Assembly: GCF_008831285.2 (NCBI RefSeq)
Contig: NC_045143.1
Location: 9,869,503 to 9,933,502 of the forward strand
Direction: 5' to 3'
DNA from: Nymphaea colorata
Lineage: Eukaryota > Streptophyta > Magnoliopsida > Nymphaeales > Nymphaeaceae
DNA: 64,000 bases
Positions 20,740 to 30,863 of this stretch are shown here, piece after piece; positions within the stretch are counted from its first letter, which is position 1; every line of letters begins with the position of its first letter. Below the pieces are notes generated by a model. It saw nothing but the letters and a program-made list of their open reading frames with translations, did not search any database and was not told where the DNA came from. The position numbers and the translations under genes are program-made.

Positions 20740-21215
20740 GTAACGAGCTGTTGAGGTTAACATCTTTCAACAGAATTAATTTTCATTAATCATTTTAAAA
20801 TTGAACCAAATAATCAAAATATTCTACAAATACACAAAAAATGGCTCCAATTAAACTATGTAAAACTACCATGCCGTTGCTTAAACCCAAAACTAATAGA
20901 AGTGATATAACCAAGCTTGCTTAAGTTTACTAAGAGACACTTTTACTATGCACACCAAATTATGCCCTTGTTTGGATTATTTTTTCGGTCGCAAAGTAAT
21001 GTATATGACTTTTTCATATAAGTTTTTATATAAAAATATATGGTGAACATCCATTTATTGAAGATTCAGATGTTTGAGAGCTGCAATGGCTAACAAGCAC
21101 CTCATAGTGGTTAACTTTGTAACAAGAGCAAAATTTTCAAGATAATCTACTCCTTGTTGTGTATAGCCATTTGTTGTTAGATCACTAGGGTTCTATGCTT
21201 AATAGTCTCATCTGC
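20740..21215 (-). mobile_element. Ty1/copia reverse transcriptase relic
   Basis: On the minus strand 21215-20985 reads NGYTQQGVDYLENFALVTK, then LLAIAALKHLNLQ, a stop codon, MDVHHIFLYKNLYEKVIYI. This is the start of copia reverse transcriptase (family form: KGY-x-Q-x-x-G-x-D-Y, T-x-R, then MDV-x-x-A-F-L-x-G-x-L). The RT aspartate motif (YVDD) is not present; the fragment is short. The in-frame stop after LNLQ is shared with the copy at 57541-57780. Confidence 0.75.
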
Positions 21216-21714
21216 GTGTATTTGATCCTATGTACCTACTTATGTTTGATGTGGTTGAACCCTTGCAAGCTAGATTATGTTCAACTTGACATCCTTTCCT
21301 ATATTTTTAGTTGAGATTCCATAGCTGTTTAACGATGTGAATTACAAACTGTTGGAGAAAAAGAAATTGCTTCGAATTAACAAGAAATGGCACAAAGAGT
21401 ATCAAATGAAACAATATAGGATATTAACTACCTAGCCGAGATGACAATGTTGGATTGCATGATCAACTCGTTCTTGAGCAGTAAATGACTTTCAAGAAGG
21501 TGATAATGTTTTATTTTATTGTATTAACATGTGGGTTCGTTAGAGGATTTGGGCATTTGGCTGCCAAGGATGATTGAAACTATGTAGGTTTCAATCTACA
21601 ATTATTAAAATCAAGATCTTCTTTTCAATGAGAGTGAATTGGTTCTAACATGTTGAACAAGACATGTAATTCAAATAATTCTTCTATTTCATTGGTTATA
21701 ACAGGATTGAATGG

Positions 21715-22270
21715 AGACTCCCTGAATTTTTTAAATGAAAAAAATTCTTATCAAAGGTAACATCTCGACTAGGAAATAATTTACTGTCAAGATCATATAC
21801 TTTGTAGGCTTTTTGGCTGTTGACATAAACACCTAGTAAGAATCTAGTAATGACAAGAAAAGAAAGAACAAAATATACTTAACATATACATGAGAATTTA
21901 GATAATTACATATTATAACTGGTGATCTTGAGATGCACACAACACTTTTGAGAGTCACATGCAGTTGATAATGCTAGTTGGAGACTTCTCTAACTCAGTT
22001 GAGGGACTTATAGTCAATAAAAGAGGAGCATGTATTACTTCTTAAGGGTATAACTACAGAATAAATTGAATGAGCTAATTTATTAATGGCAACAGTGAAA
22101 AAACAAAATAGTTAACATATGCATGAATATTAGATTGTGGACTCCCATGAGGTGATTTGGAGATGCACACAACACTTGTAGGAGCTACTTGCAGATGACA
22201 ATGCCAATGGAGAAATATCTAACTTAGTAAAGTTTATAAGTAGGATGGTGGTTAAACACATGAAGCCAAT
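21715..22270 (-). mobile_element. Copia integrase-end fragment plus ~190-bp modules
   Basis: Minus strand 21845-21730 encodes GVYVNSQKAYKVYDLDSKLFPSRDV-like sequence with a stop-free core. Two diverged ~190-bp modules then run to about 22270. Together with 20985-21215 the order fits an integrase-to-RT stretch with the linker between them. It is a relic. Confidence 0.7.
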
Positions 22271-24230
22271 CCAAGCTAAAATCATACCTTCAAATTAGTA
22301 CATGTTCCACTCAGCCAAATGCATTCAAAATTTCTTTCTGTTTGGGCATGAGGTAGTTCATTCCATTGGGACTGGAAAAGAAAAACAACATTCTTAAAAG
22401 TATTATCATTAGCAAAGCTTATGATAGGATGAGCTAGAGGTTTGTGGAGGAAGCCTTTAACCAGCTAGGGTTTTGCTTTGCTTGGATCTGGTTGGCTATT
22501 CCATGTGTGAAAATGGGAGAGATGGCCTTGATTGCTAACTAAGGAGATGTCCATAGTTTTAGTTGAAGAATGGTATTACATAAGGGGACCCCCTCTCCCC
22601 CATCTTTTACTCACAATCATGGCTTTACAATAGAAGGCAGGGTTAAAGGCCTACACATTGGCAAGGTTGCCCCATACATCACATGGATCTATGGATTATG
22701 AGCTTTTGTTTTCGGATGAAAGGAAAATGAGACTACAATGTTTAGCTCAAGCAATTCAAGAGTTCAAGGAAAGTGCTGAATAGGTTAACAAGCATAAGAG
22801 CCTTCTTGTGGATTGTAACATGACTTAACAGGAGATAGAACAAATGGTTGGAGATGATACAATCACCATGACATTAACGTTCTCTATCTTCATCCTATAT
22901 CTACCGGCAATAAACACCACGTATCATACTAACCACCTCAACTATCATGCCTTGCATGACATCTTACTTTAAGATTGTCTAGAGATGATATATCTGAGTC
23001 ATTGGCAGGAAAGTCGTTGACATTGCTATGAAAAGGTGTCTAAAATCAGCTATGTTAACATATGTGATGCAGTCATATATATAGTTTATCCTAATCATCA
23101 TATCAAGGAGTACCAAGCACATGAAGCCCATGTTTTTCTTGTTTACAAAGAGCTTCACTAGTCTAGGACCTGTTCATAAAAAACGCAGGGTTTATCCTAG
23201 ACCAAAATAATTTGCCTGAAACTCTAAGATAACAAGAAAGGAAAAGAGCAAAGTGAAAACTGTTTTATATGCTAGTTTTCGATGGGGAATAAAGCATGTT
23301 TTTCTCATTTAAACTTTCAATAACATCTCTGATAGAAGTTGACAAATGAAGAATGAAAACGAAAAAAAAAAAAGGCAATGCAAGCACCAGCTGAACACCT
23401 TCATAGCTTTGATGCAAAAACTGAAAACCACAAAGACTCGTATATGAGCAGCATTAAGATCTAGCAAAATACGTTGTTAACGATCAAACGCCTTCAAAGT
23501 CTCTTTTAATACCACGAATTTTTCATGAGGATCGATGCTTCACCCTTTGATATTGAAAGACGTACTCATACTTATTAAATGTAGTGGCTTGTTAAATACT
23601 GAAGCATATAATAAACATATTCCCCAATTTAATTAACTACGGTGCACATGTCAAGGAGCATTTTAATACGATCATTCAAAGGTGCCGTGATGGGCAAATT
23701 GGCTTTAGTGCTATTGAACCCAAGGGAAAGAAAGTCAGCTGGGTCCAGTCAAACGTGGAAGTTTTACATGACCCAAGGGCTAAAGTGAGTCTCCAGTTCT
23801 TGGCCAGCAAGTTTGGTTGACCACAACTTGTTGCCCGCCAAGTGAGTATTATCAACATGTTCTTCTTTTCGGACTTGACTGAGCAAAAGATATTTTCGGA
23901 CTTGACTGAGCAAAAGATATATTGTTAATTAAGAGGTGGTTATGTGCATCAGGGTATACCATTCACAGCCCTCGATGCATGACATGTGTAGTCTTGACCC
24001 ACTTTTTGGAGGTGAGTATGAAATACAAGTTTGTGCATATAATCAGTTTCGACAAAAACTCCAAGAAACTCCTTTTTTTCCCTTCCTACCTATTGCCTAG
24101 GGAAGTTAGACCAGCCTTTCGTTACGAGGCAAGCTCCATTGATCTGGTCGAGTCATAGATGTCAACTTAAAGAGATGCGGCTTCTTAATTAGAGAATGCT
24201 TAGTTGGTGCACCATGTCCAGTCAAAACTT
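22270..24230. other. Duplicated intergenic block (copy 2)
   Basis: This block is homologous to 4960-6510 and, for 22850-24200, to the reverse complement of 53690-54860. A 25-bp direct duplication (TCGGACTTGACTGAGCAAAAG) occurs at about 23870-23920. No gene is seen; the frames at 23676-23858 and 23922-24158 are not conserved. Confidence 0.6.
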
Positions 24231-25000
24231 GGCCAAAGTGAGCCAGCTCATGACCAATATTTTGTGGACCACGACTTCAAATATATACATGCTCTTTCTT
24301 ACTATGTAAATATTTTTCCACATATTTTCTGTTCTTCAATGAAAACTGGAGAAAAACATATTCTCAGCAGAACTCACGCGTAGTTGTGGGATAATGTTTA
24401 ATTTTGGAGGCTTAAGGGGATGACTTTGAGAGTTTTATGTTGAAGAGGGTTTCCCCTAATTTAAAAGAGAATTTGTCTTAAATTGGAAACAAGTGATGAT
24501 ATGATTTATATTTATTTTTAATTAAAAATGAAAAAGGTATAAAATATAATTAATAATAAAACAACTTTAAGATATTAAAATAAAGTAGTAAAAATAACTC
24601 ATGGCACGTCTGTATGTATGGATCACGAACACGTATTCCAAGTGACTGAGTTTCATAACACTGCTTCAAAGCCATGAAATGGGCCGCACGAAACCAGTAA
24701 TAGCTGAATCAAATGCGTTGAGAGATCAGAATGTATTCATTGGTCATGGTGTGTTTAAATGTGAATATTGTTTTGTATTTTAACTTTTAAAAAAGTAAAA
24801 AACAGTAAAATTAAAATATATATATATATATATATAATAAAACAAATGAGAAACTAATAACACAACGTCAATACGTCAAAGAATGAGTAGGCAAGCAAAA
24901 AATAAAAATTAAAAAATGAAAACAAGCGGCATTAAACAGGGTGACGTGAAAAAAATCTAAAAAAGAATCAGAAAAATGTGAAAAAACACGTTTTCCGCGA
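24230..25000 (+). repeat. Repeat X, copy 2 (left of the solo LTR)
   Basis: This copy matches 6515-7290 along its length, with a (TA)n expansion near 24818-24836. It ends at the border of the LTR-like insertion. Confidence 0.65.
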
Positions 25001-25006
25001 CAAAGG

Positions 25007-27273
25007 TGAGATACTCAGCCTTCCCTAGGACACCCAGGTTGGGAAGGCGGGAGCCCAACACTCCAAGCACAACACACAACAGAACTCTGTGGCCTTGCAC
25101 CGCCTGCGCTCCGACAGGCGAGACCAGTGGCGAGAACGGGACGTCTCCCAAACACACAGCCACATCCCACTGGCCTCTCATCTCTTAATCATTCATTATT
25201 ATCATTAGAATACTGCATTCACAAACTGACTGGCTAGCTCATGAGGTTGGTACACTCCACGAGTGCATTCACACCTCCAGTTGTCTCCACACGAGGTCTA
25301 TACATAACACTAACAGTCATAGCTAGTCGTCAAACAATATGAGTACAATTACCCTCTATTTCATCCATTTGCATCGTTGCCCATGGCAATGCATATGCAA
25401 CAACGTACACATTCATATCAATCATCACATCAATCCTCACATCAATCACATCAATCACCTCTATGAAAAACTTAGCCAATCCACAGAGAGTAGTCTCGAT
25501 CTGTGGTTGGCTCGTAGCTGTTCTATGCAGTTATCATTCTATGATGCTTTCTAATGCACAATTGGGGTCGAGGAGACACTCGACTCGATACCCCGCCTCA
25601 TCTGTCCTAAACAGATATCAATTCTAGCATGCACATGCCAATGCGTAACATTTTCAAAACAAAAAACTAATAATCTTTCTAACTCATTCATATCATATAA
25701 GCAACATACATATACTCATTCACAAAACAGTCAATCAATTTAACATCACAATCCTAGGATCCCTTGAACCTAGGAGTACACAATCACGCATTTGCCCCAG
25801 GCAGAGATTTGCCTGGAATGTCGCCATATCTGTGGCGCGCTCACCAAATTCTTCAAAATGCCTCAAGCTTCGAACTCAAGGTCGACGGGATGTGCCCGGT
25901 GCACCGGCAAACATAAACAAGAATAAGGTTTCTACAAGATACCTACACAATTCAAACAAAAACGAACAAATAAAAGATAAAATCCTTGAGGCACGTGTCG
26001 TCGCCTCAAGAGGGTGTCGACGGGTAGTGTCGACCAACAAGATCTCCAATAGGCCTCCTCCTTTACGCCTTGACGTTGCCTCGAAATATCAAAACCCTCA
26101 ACCATCAATCAATCCATCACTAATTCCTTCCTCCATAACGTTCTTTAATTAAGACATCAACCCCAAAGTCACATCCAAATACGTATATTTTCCTTAATTA
26201 ACTTCATGATACACCCGTTCAAGGAAGTCTGCGCTACACTCCCTAAGACGGTTCTAAATCTTTCCCACAACCTCACAATCTCTACCATGCTTCCCTAAAG
26301 TTTCGAAAATTAATCCATCATGCTTAAACGATCATTAAATACATGAATCATTACTTCCCAACGCAAATCCTAAGTTTCCCCCAAAAACAAAAGCACTAAC
26401 ATGTGTCCCAAAATCATCAATTCTAAGCTCTAGCATGCTCGAACAATAATTATACATGCTTTAGAAGATAATATTCATTACTTTGAGCTTGATTAGGTAT
26501 CGCTCACCCCAAAACAAGCGTCCAAACTGCTACAACCCTTCTAGCAACCACTTAACACGTCCGATCAAGTGCCAAAGCTCGAGATTGCTTGCTGCCGCTG
26601 CTCACTACACGCCCTACTAGCTGGTGAGAGGCGAAAAACGTCCCTAAACTGCAATCCAACCCCAAAACGCCATGGAAAGAGTCAACACATGTCCAATAAA
26701 GTTCAACACAAAATCTGTTGTTAGGAGAGACCCACGGTAGTAGTGGGAAAAGCTGAAATGAACAAGAGAAAAGGGACGCTGACAGAGAGGAGAGACAGAG
26801 AGAGGAGGGGTTCGATCAAGGGGGAAAACGGCAGTGGGGGTGAGAAAAGAGAGAAAGAGCAGGTGGGGGAGTGCGGGTGAGTGAGAAGAGGGATCGAGTG
26901 GGAGAGAGCTAGCAGAAAGGGCAAAGAGGGTGGCGAGGGGGAGGAAGAGAGGACGTGCGGCAGAGAGGGCAGGAGCAAGAGAGAGGTAGAGAGGGGTAAA
27001 TCGCACAAAAGAGAGGGAGAGTGTTTACCCAAGCGTCGCCGCCGCCACCTCCGTCGCCGCCGCGCCGCTGCCCCCTTCCGTCACCTTCGCCGCTGCTCCA
27101 CCCACCGCCCTCGAGCTTCACCAAGCTACTGTCGTAGCAGACGAAGAGGGGAAAGACGGAGAAGAAGGAAAGACGAGGGAGAGGAGGCGGAGTCGGGCTC
27201 GCTCACGCATGAGGGGCTCGGGTCTGGGTCTGGACCCTGACCCGACCCGTCCTGCCAAACAACGAGCGTTACA
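25007..27273 (-). mobile_element. Probable solo LTR, Ty3-gypsy type, 2.27 kb
   Basis: The insertion interrupts duplicated sequence. On the minus strand it starts TGTAACGCTCG and ends GTATCTCA, so it has TG..CA termini, and TGTAAC starts are common in plant gypsy LTRs. It has no polyprotein, primer-binding site or second LTR. The minus-strand 5' third (26750-27260) is GC- and CT-rich with CCGCCGCCG words, giving overlapping spurious frames on both strands. The flanking five bases (AAAGG left, TAAAG right) do not form a target-site duplication. The left flank corresponds to about 7290 of copy 1 and the right flank to about 6525. It could instead be an unclassified insertion. Confidence 0.45.
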
Positions 27274-28010
27274 TAAAGTGAGTCAGCTCTTGACCAATAT
27301 TTTGTGGACCACGACTTCAAATATACATGCATGTTCTTCCTTAAGTTGTAAAGATTTTTCCACATGTTTTCTGTTCTTGAATGTAAACTGAAGAAAAGCA
27401 TGTTTTCAGCAGAATTCACGCCTAATGGTGGGATAATGTTTAATTTTGGAGGCATGACTTTGAGAGTTTTATGTTGAAGATGCTTTCTCTTAATTTAAAA
27501 GCGAATTTGGTAGTAAATTGAAAAGAAGTGATGATATGATTTACATTTATTTTAGTTATAAATGAAAAAGGTACAATTAAAAATAAAAACTTTAAGATAT
27601 TAAAATAAAATAATAAAAATAACTCATGGTACGTCTGTATGGATCACTGAACACGTATACCAAGTGCATATGAATCGATGAACCAATTCAAACTGAGCTT
27701 CAGAACACTGCTTCAAAGCCATGAAATGGGCTGCATGAAATCAAATGAGTTGAGAGATCAGAACGTATTCATTGGTTATGGTGTGTTTAAATGTGAATAT
27801 AGTTTTCGTGTTTTAACTTAAAAAAAAAAAGAAAATCAGTAAAATTTTAAAAAATAAAATAAATAAGAAACTAATAAGACAACATCAAAAAATGAGTAGG
27901 CAAGCAAAAAATAAAAATTAAAAAATAGAAACAAGCGGCATTAAAAAATACATGAAAACAGTCTAAAAAAGAATGAAAAAAATGAAAAAACACGTTTTCC
28001 TTGGAGTGTG
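27274..28010 (+). repeat. Repeat X, copy 3 (right of the solo LTR)
   Basis: This is a second full X copy directly after the LTR-like insertion, starting AAAGTGAGTCAGCTCTTGACC. It continues without a break into the A-upstream block, as copy 1 does after 7290. Confidence 0.65.
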
Positions 28011-29030
28011 GTTCGGCTCACGATCAGGTTGCTTCACAGTTGCAGAGATAAAAAAAATCTTTAGATGCCAGAGCACTCTTAGCAGAATTTTATGTTGGAA
28101 AAGGACGAAACCAAGGGGTTTGGAAGGGGCCTTCGACCCTCCTTAAAAGAAAATTTTCAAAAAATTTACATGTCAATTTTAGAAAAATTTATTTATCTTA
28201 TATAATTTTCTTTTGAAAAAGTTCGTGTCAAAAATTTCAAACTACAATTCCGCTCATCTCATAAAAAATATCTGACTCCACTCCTAATAAAAAATAACAC
28301 TCATCTACGTAACATTGCAAATATTTAAAGATGTTAATTTAAAAGTAAAAAACGTCCAAAAACTGGTGTAGGCAACTCACATGTGGCTCTCTGTATGTGG
28401 ATTCAAATGCAAAGGCCGTGGGTCGAGTCAAAGAAATGAACACGACTTGCCTATGAAGGGCTAAACTAAGCCAAGTCAAGCAGTCTCCGATTTCCTTTGG
28501 TCCTCTTAGTCCAGTCTATACGAAATCTTTCCTTCCATGCATACCAAAAGTTTGTGATGAGAATGGACCCGAGGAAAAGCAAGGGAAGGAGACATGTTAC
28601 TGTAATTTCTTTGGGAAAAAGTCTAATGCAAATAAAGAAAGATAGTATTATAGGGGTTCAGACTTCAGACTCAGACGCCTTATATTTCAAATAATTCAAG
28701 CGTGTAGAATGCTTTACGCTGTTCCCCGTGTGTTTTTTAACCGATTTCTGCTTAAAACACGAGAAAGAGAGCGATAGAAAAGAGAGAACTAAAGACACGA
28801 TCATATGTTGATGAGTAACAAACACGGGGAACTGCAAAAAGTTCAATCGAACCTAATATATATATATATAAGTATATGCTTTATACTACCAATTACAAAG
28901 CATGCAAATCGTAGTCGCTCGGTCTATCTACTGATTCCTTTGATAGATCGAGATCGCACAACCCATCTAACCCTCTCTCCCCATAACAGTTTTCGATCAC
29001 CATCTACTATTCCTGATTACTCCTTAGGTA
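28011..29030 (+). other. Upstream block of A pseudogene 2
   Basis: This block is homologous to 7290-7640, to 2185-2330 and 2555-2660 (gene A promoter region), and to the reverse complement of 51900-52880. A short (TA) tract at 28857-28870 is at the TATA position of gene A. Short frames at 28497-28694 and 28658-28846 are also present in the inverted copy, but they have no recognisable domain and merely reflect recent duplication. Confidence 0.55.
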
Positions 29031-29203
29031 ATGGGGTCCTCTTTAAAAAAAGTAGCTACGGCTAATGGGGTCCTCTTTAAAAAAAGTAGCTACGGCAATA
29101 GCCGTGGTCTGCTTCCTTTGAGCTAGGCCGCTTGAAGAAAAGAGGGCGACGGCCATGGGTGAAAGGCAATCCACTGCCTCCGTCTGAACATTCACATGAT
29201 ACA
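29031..29203 (+). pseudogene. Lineage A peptide pseudogene 2, truncated
   Basis: The frame from the ATG at 29065 reads MGSSLKKVATAIAVVCFL and then stops at TGA 29119. The remnants ARPLEEKR and (by frame) SEHSHD follow. A 34-bp tandem duplication of the start region (29031 and 29065) adds a second ATG out of frame. The sequence ends at about 29203, before the conserved core. The same truncation point and downstream sequence are found in the inverted pseudogene at 51771, so the truncation came before that duplication. Confidence 0.75.
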
Positions 29204-29590
29204 TGAAAAAGAAGAGAGGTTAGGGCATTTGTCAAAATTTTTATTAAAAAATATATATTTTAAAACTTTAATGTTTTTTATTACCCTCTTTTGTCCTACT
29301 AAAAGACTTAGTTATTTATTTATTTATTTATATTTTTTTTTTACTTCGTAATTACACACCTCGTGCACAAAACTTTACCAGTTTCCCTGTTCCAGTAACC
29401 TTAATTTTTTAACACATGTTATAAATATGTTCATCGACATATCAGAATGTACCACCGAAGTAGATTAGCCAACATTTCATAAAGAACTCATCTCATAGGT
29501 TAGTTATTGACCGTTATAGGCAATAGTAACTCTTTGTTTCAAGTAAACGGATAATTTAGCAATACGTGCGCCTCGTTAAGTATGATGTAT

Positions 29591-29636
<46 letters not shown>

Positions 29637-30336
29637 GTGAGTTTTCTGGTCATGCAATGTAATGTAACGCAAATCTCTTTTTGCCTTAGCACTTTTCTGG
29701 TTAACAAGCATGTTTAAAGGCAAAAGCTATCTACCTTCCCTGTTAATATTATGTTGATTAAGGCATGGCTGTGGTGAAAACTATCTTCTTTGGCTAAAAC
29801 ATGAGCTGCTTGTGAAGGTGAGCAGAAAGGCCGAAGCGCCGTCACATCTAAAAGAAAAGAAAGAAAAATTAATCACGGGAACCAACTTTAGGGGATGGAA
29901 AAGTTCAAAATAAAGCATAGTTTATTATTACTAGGAAGGAACTAAGGTGAAGTTCTTCCGTTCGTGAGTCGTATTCAAACCGTTCATGTATACCTCCTTT
30001 AGAGAATCAAGATCTCATGGCATCTGAATCTATTCAAATTAAAAAAGGGAGAATTTTTTTTTTTTTTTTTAAATTTATGATTGTTACAATTCACACGTAA
30101 TTCATGTGGAATAGAGGGGACAGAACGTTTAACAAGTGCTTACACTGGAGAAGCCGCGTTTAAATGAGCCTTCTGGTCTTGGGCCGAAAGTGAAAGCGCG
30201 ATTTTTTTTCTTCATTAAATGCAAAGAATTAAATGAGGCAACGTAACCCTTCATCTCCCCTATCTTTTGGACGCAAAAGCCAGTCAAGCAATTGAATAAG
30301 ATTTGCTTAATGAGAGACCGTGCTCACCCAAGTCAA

Positions 30337-30385
<49 letters not shown>

Positions 30386-30390
30386 GTTGT
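29204..30390. other. Intergenic block between A pseudogene 2 and B2
   Basis: No gene is seen. The block is mirrored at 50740-51770. It includes a (TTTA)n tract near 29310-29330, a (TG)n(AG)n microsatellite at about 29590-29637 and a (GA)n tract at 30341-30383 immediately before the B2 TATA box. Confidence 0.6.
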
Positions 30391-30393
30391 GGG

Positions 30394-30411
30394 TATATAT
30401 ACCTATATATA
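30394..30411 (+). promoter_or_regulatory. Double TATA box of B2
   Basis: GGGTATATATACC and CTATATATACC stand back to back, 11 bp after a (GA)n tract, and about 140 bp before the ATG. The same arrangement is present upstream of B3. Confidence 0.55.
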
Positions 30412-30545
30412 CCAAAGCCTAGAGCTTTTCATATCACGCAACCCATCAAAAAACCTCTCCTCATACAACAGCTTTTCATTCACCACGGCCTAGAGCAATT
30501 AGAAGAAAAAACAAAGCCACCATCAGTTGGAATTATCCCCAATCA

Positions 30546-30863
30546 ATGGCTTCTTCATTGAGAAACGCAGTTGCAGCAGTCTGCCTTCTCTTCCTCTGCA
30601 TGGGAGTTCAGCCGCTTGAAGGAGCTCGTCTGCTTGATGAAGAAAAGAAGATACCTCAATGGAGAAGATGGCCGGTTCTCGAATTGCTGCCAAAGGGCCC
30701 CTCGCCCCCATCTTTGCCTTCGTGTGACACCACCACTTCCGGAAGTCCACGCCCCTGCACGCTCCAGAACATGAACGTCGCCGGGCGCCGCCATGCTTCC
30801 TCGCTTCCTTATCGTCTCTCTCCTCCGCCCACTGATGAGCACGCAATTACTGTCCAATTGTAG
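30546..30863 (+). CDS. Small secreted peptide precursor, lineage B (B2)
   Basis: This single-exon protein has 105 residues. Signal peptide residues 1-27 (AVAAVCLLFLCM core, LEGA before RLLDEEKK) lead to WRRWPVLELLPKG and PSPPSLPSC. Cys60 and Cys71 enclose DTTTSGSPRP, then come the core TLQNMNVAGRR, a proline-rich tail and the VQL end. It lacks the three extra signal-peptide residues of B1. It is nearly identical to B3 up to the tail. The context is pseudo-A upstream and C2 downstream, all on the same strand. By architecture it is a secreted peptide hormone precursor; the active peptide probably covers the Cys pair and the M-N-V-A core. No receptor or function can be shown from sequence. Confidence 0.8.
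   Translation: MASSLRNAVAAVCLLFLCMGVQPLEGARLLDEEKKIPQWRRWPVLELLPKGPSPPSLPSCDTTTSGSPRPCTLQNMNVAGRRHASSLPYRLSPPPTDEHAITVQL

Noticed and set aside
26644-27455. Several 70-120-codon frames on both strands
   Set aside because: They lie in the purine-rich/CT-rich part of the probable LTR and overlap each other; no motif is recognised.
28497-28846. Frames duplicated in the inverted arm (52058-52428)
   Set aside because: Their presence in both arms reflects recent duplication. They lie in the old promoter region of lineage A, have no motif and overlap on both strands.
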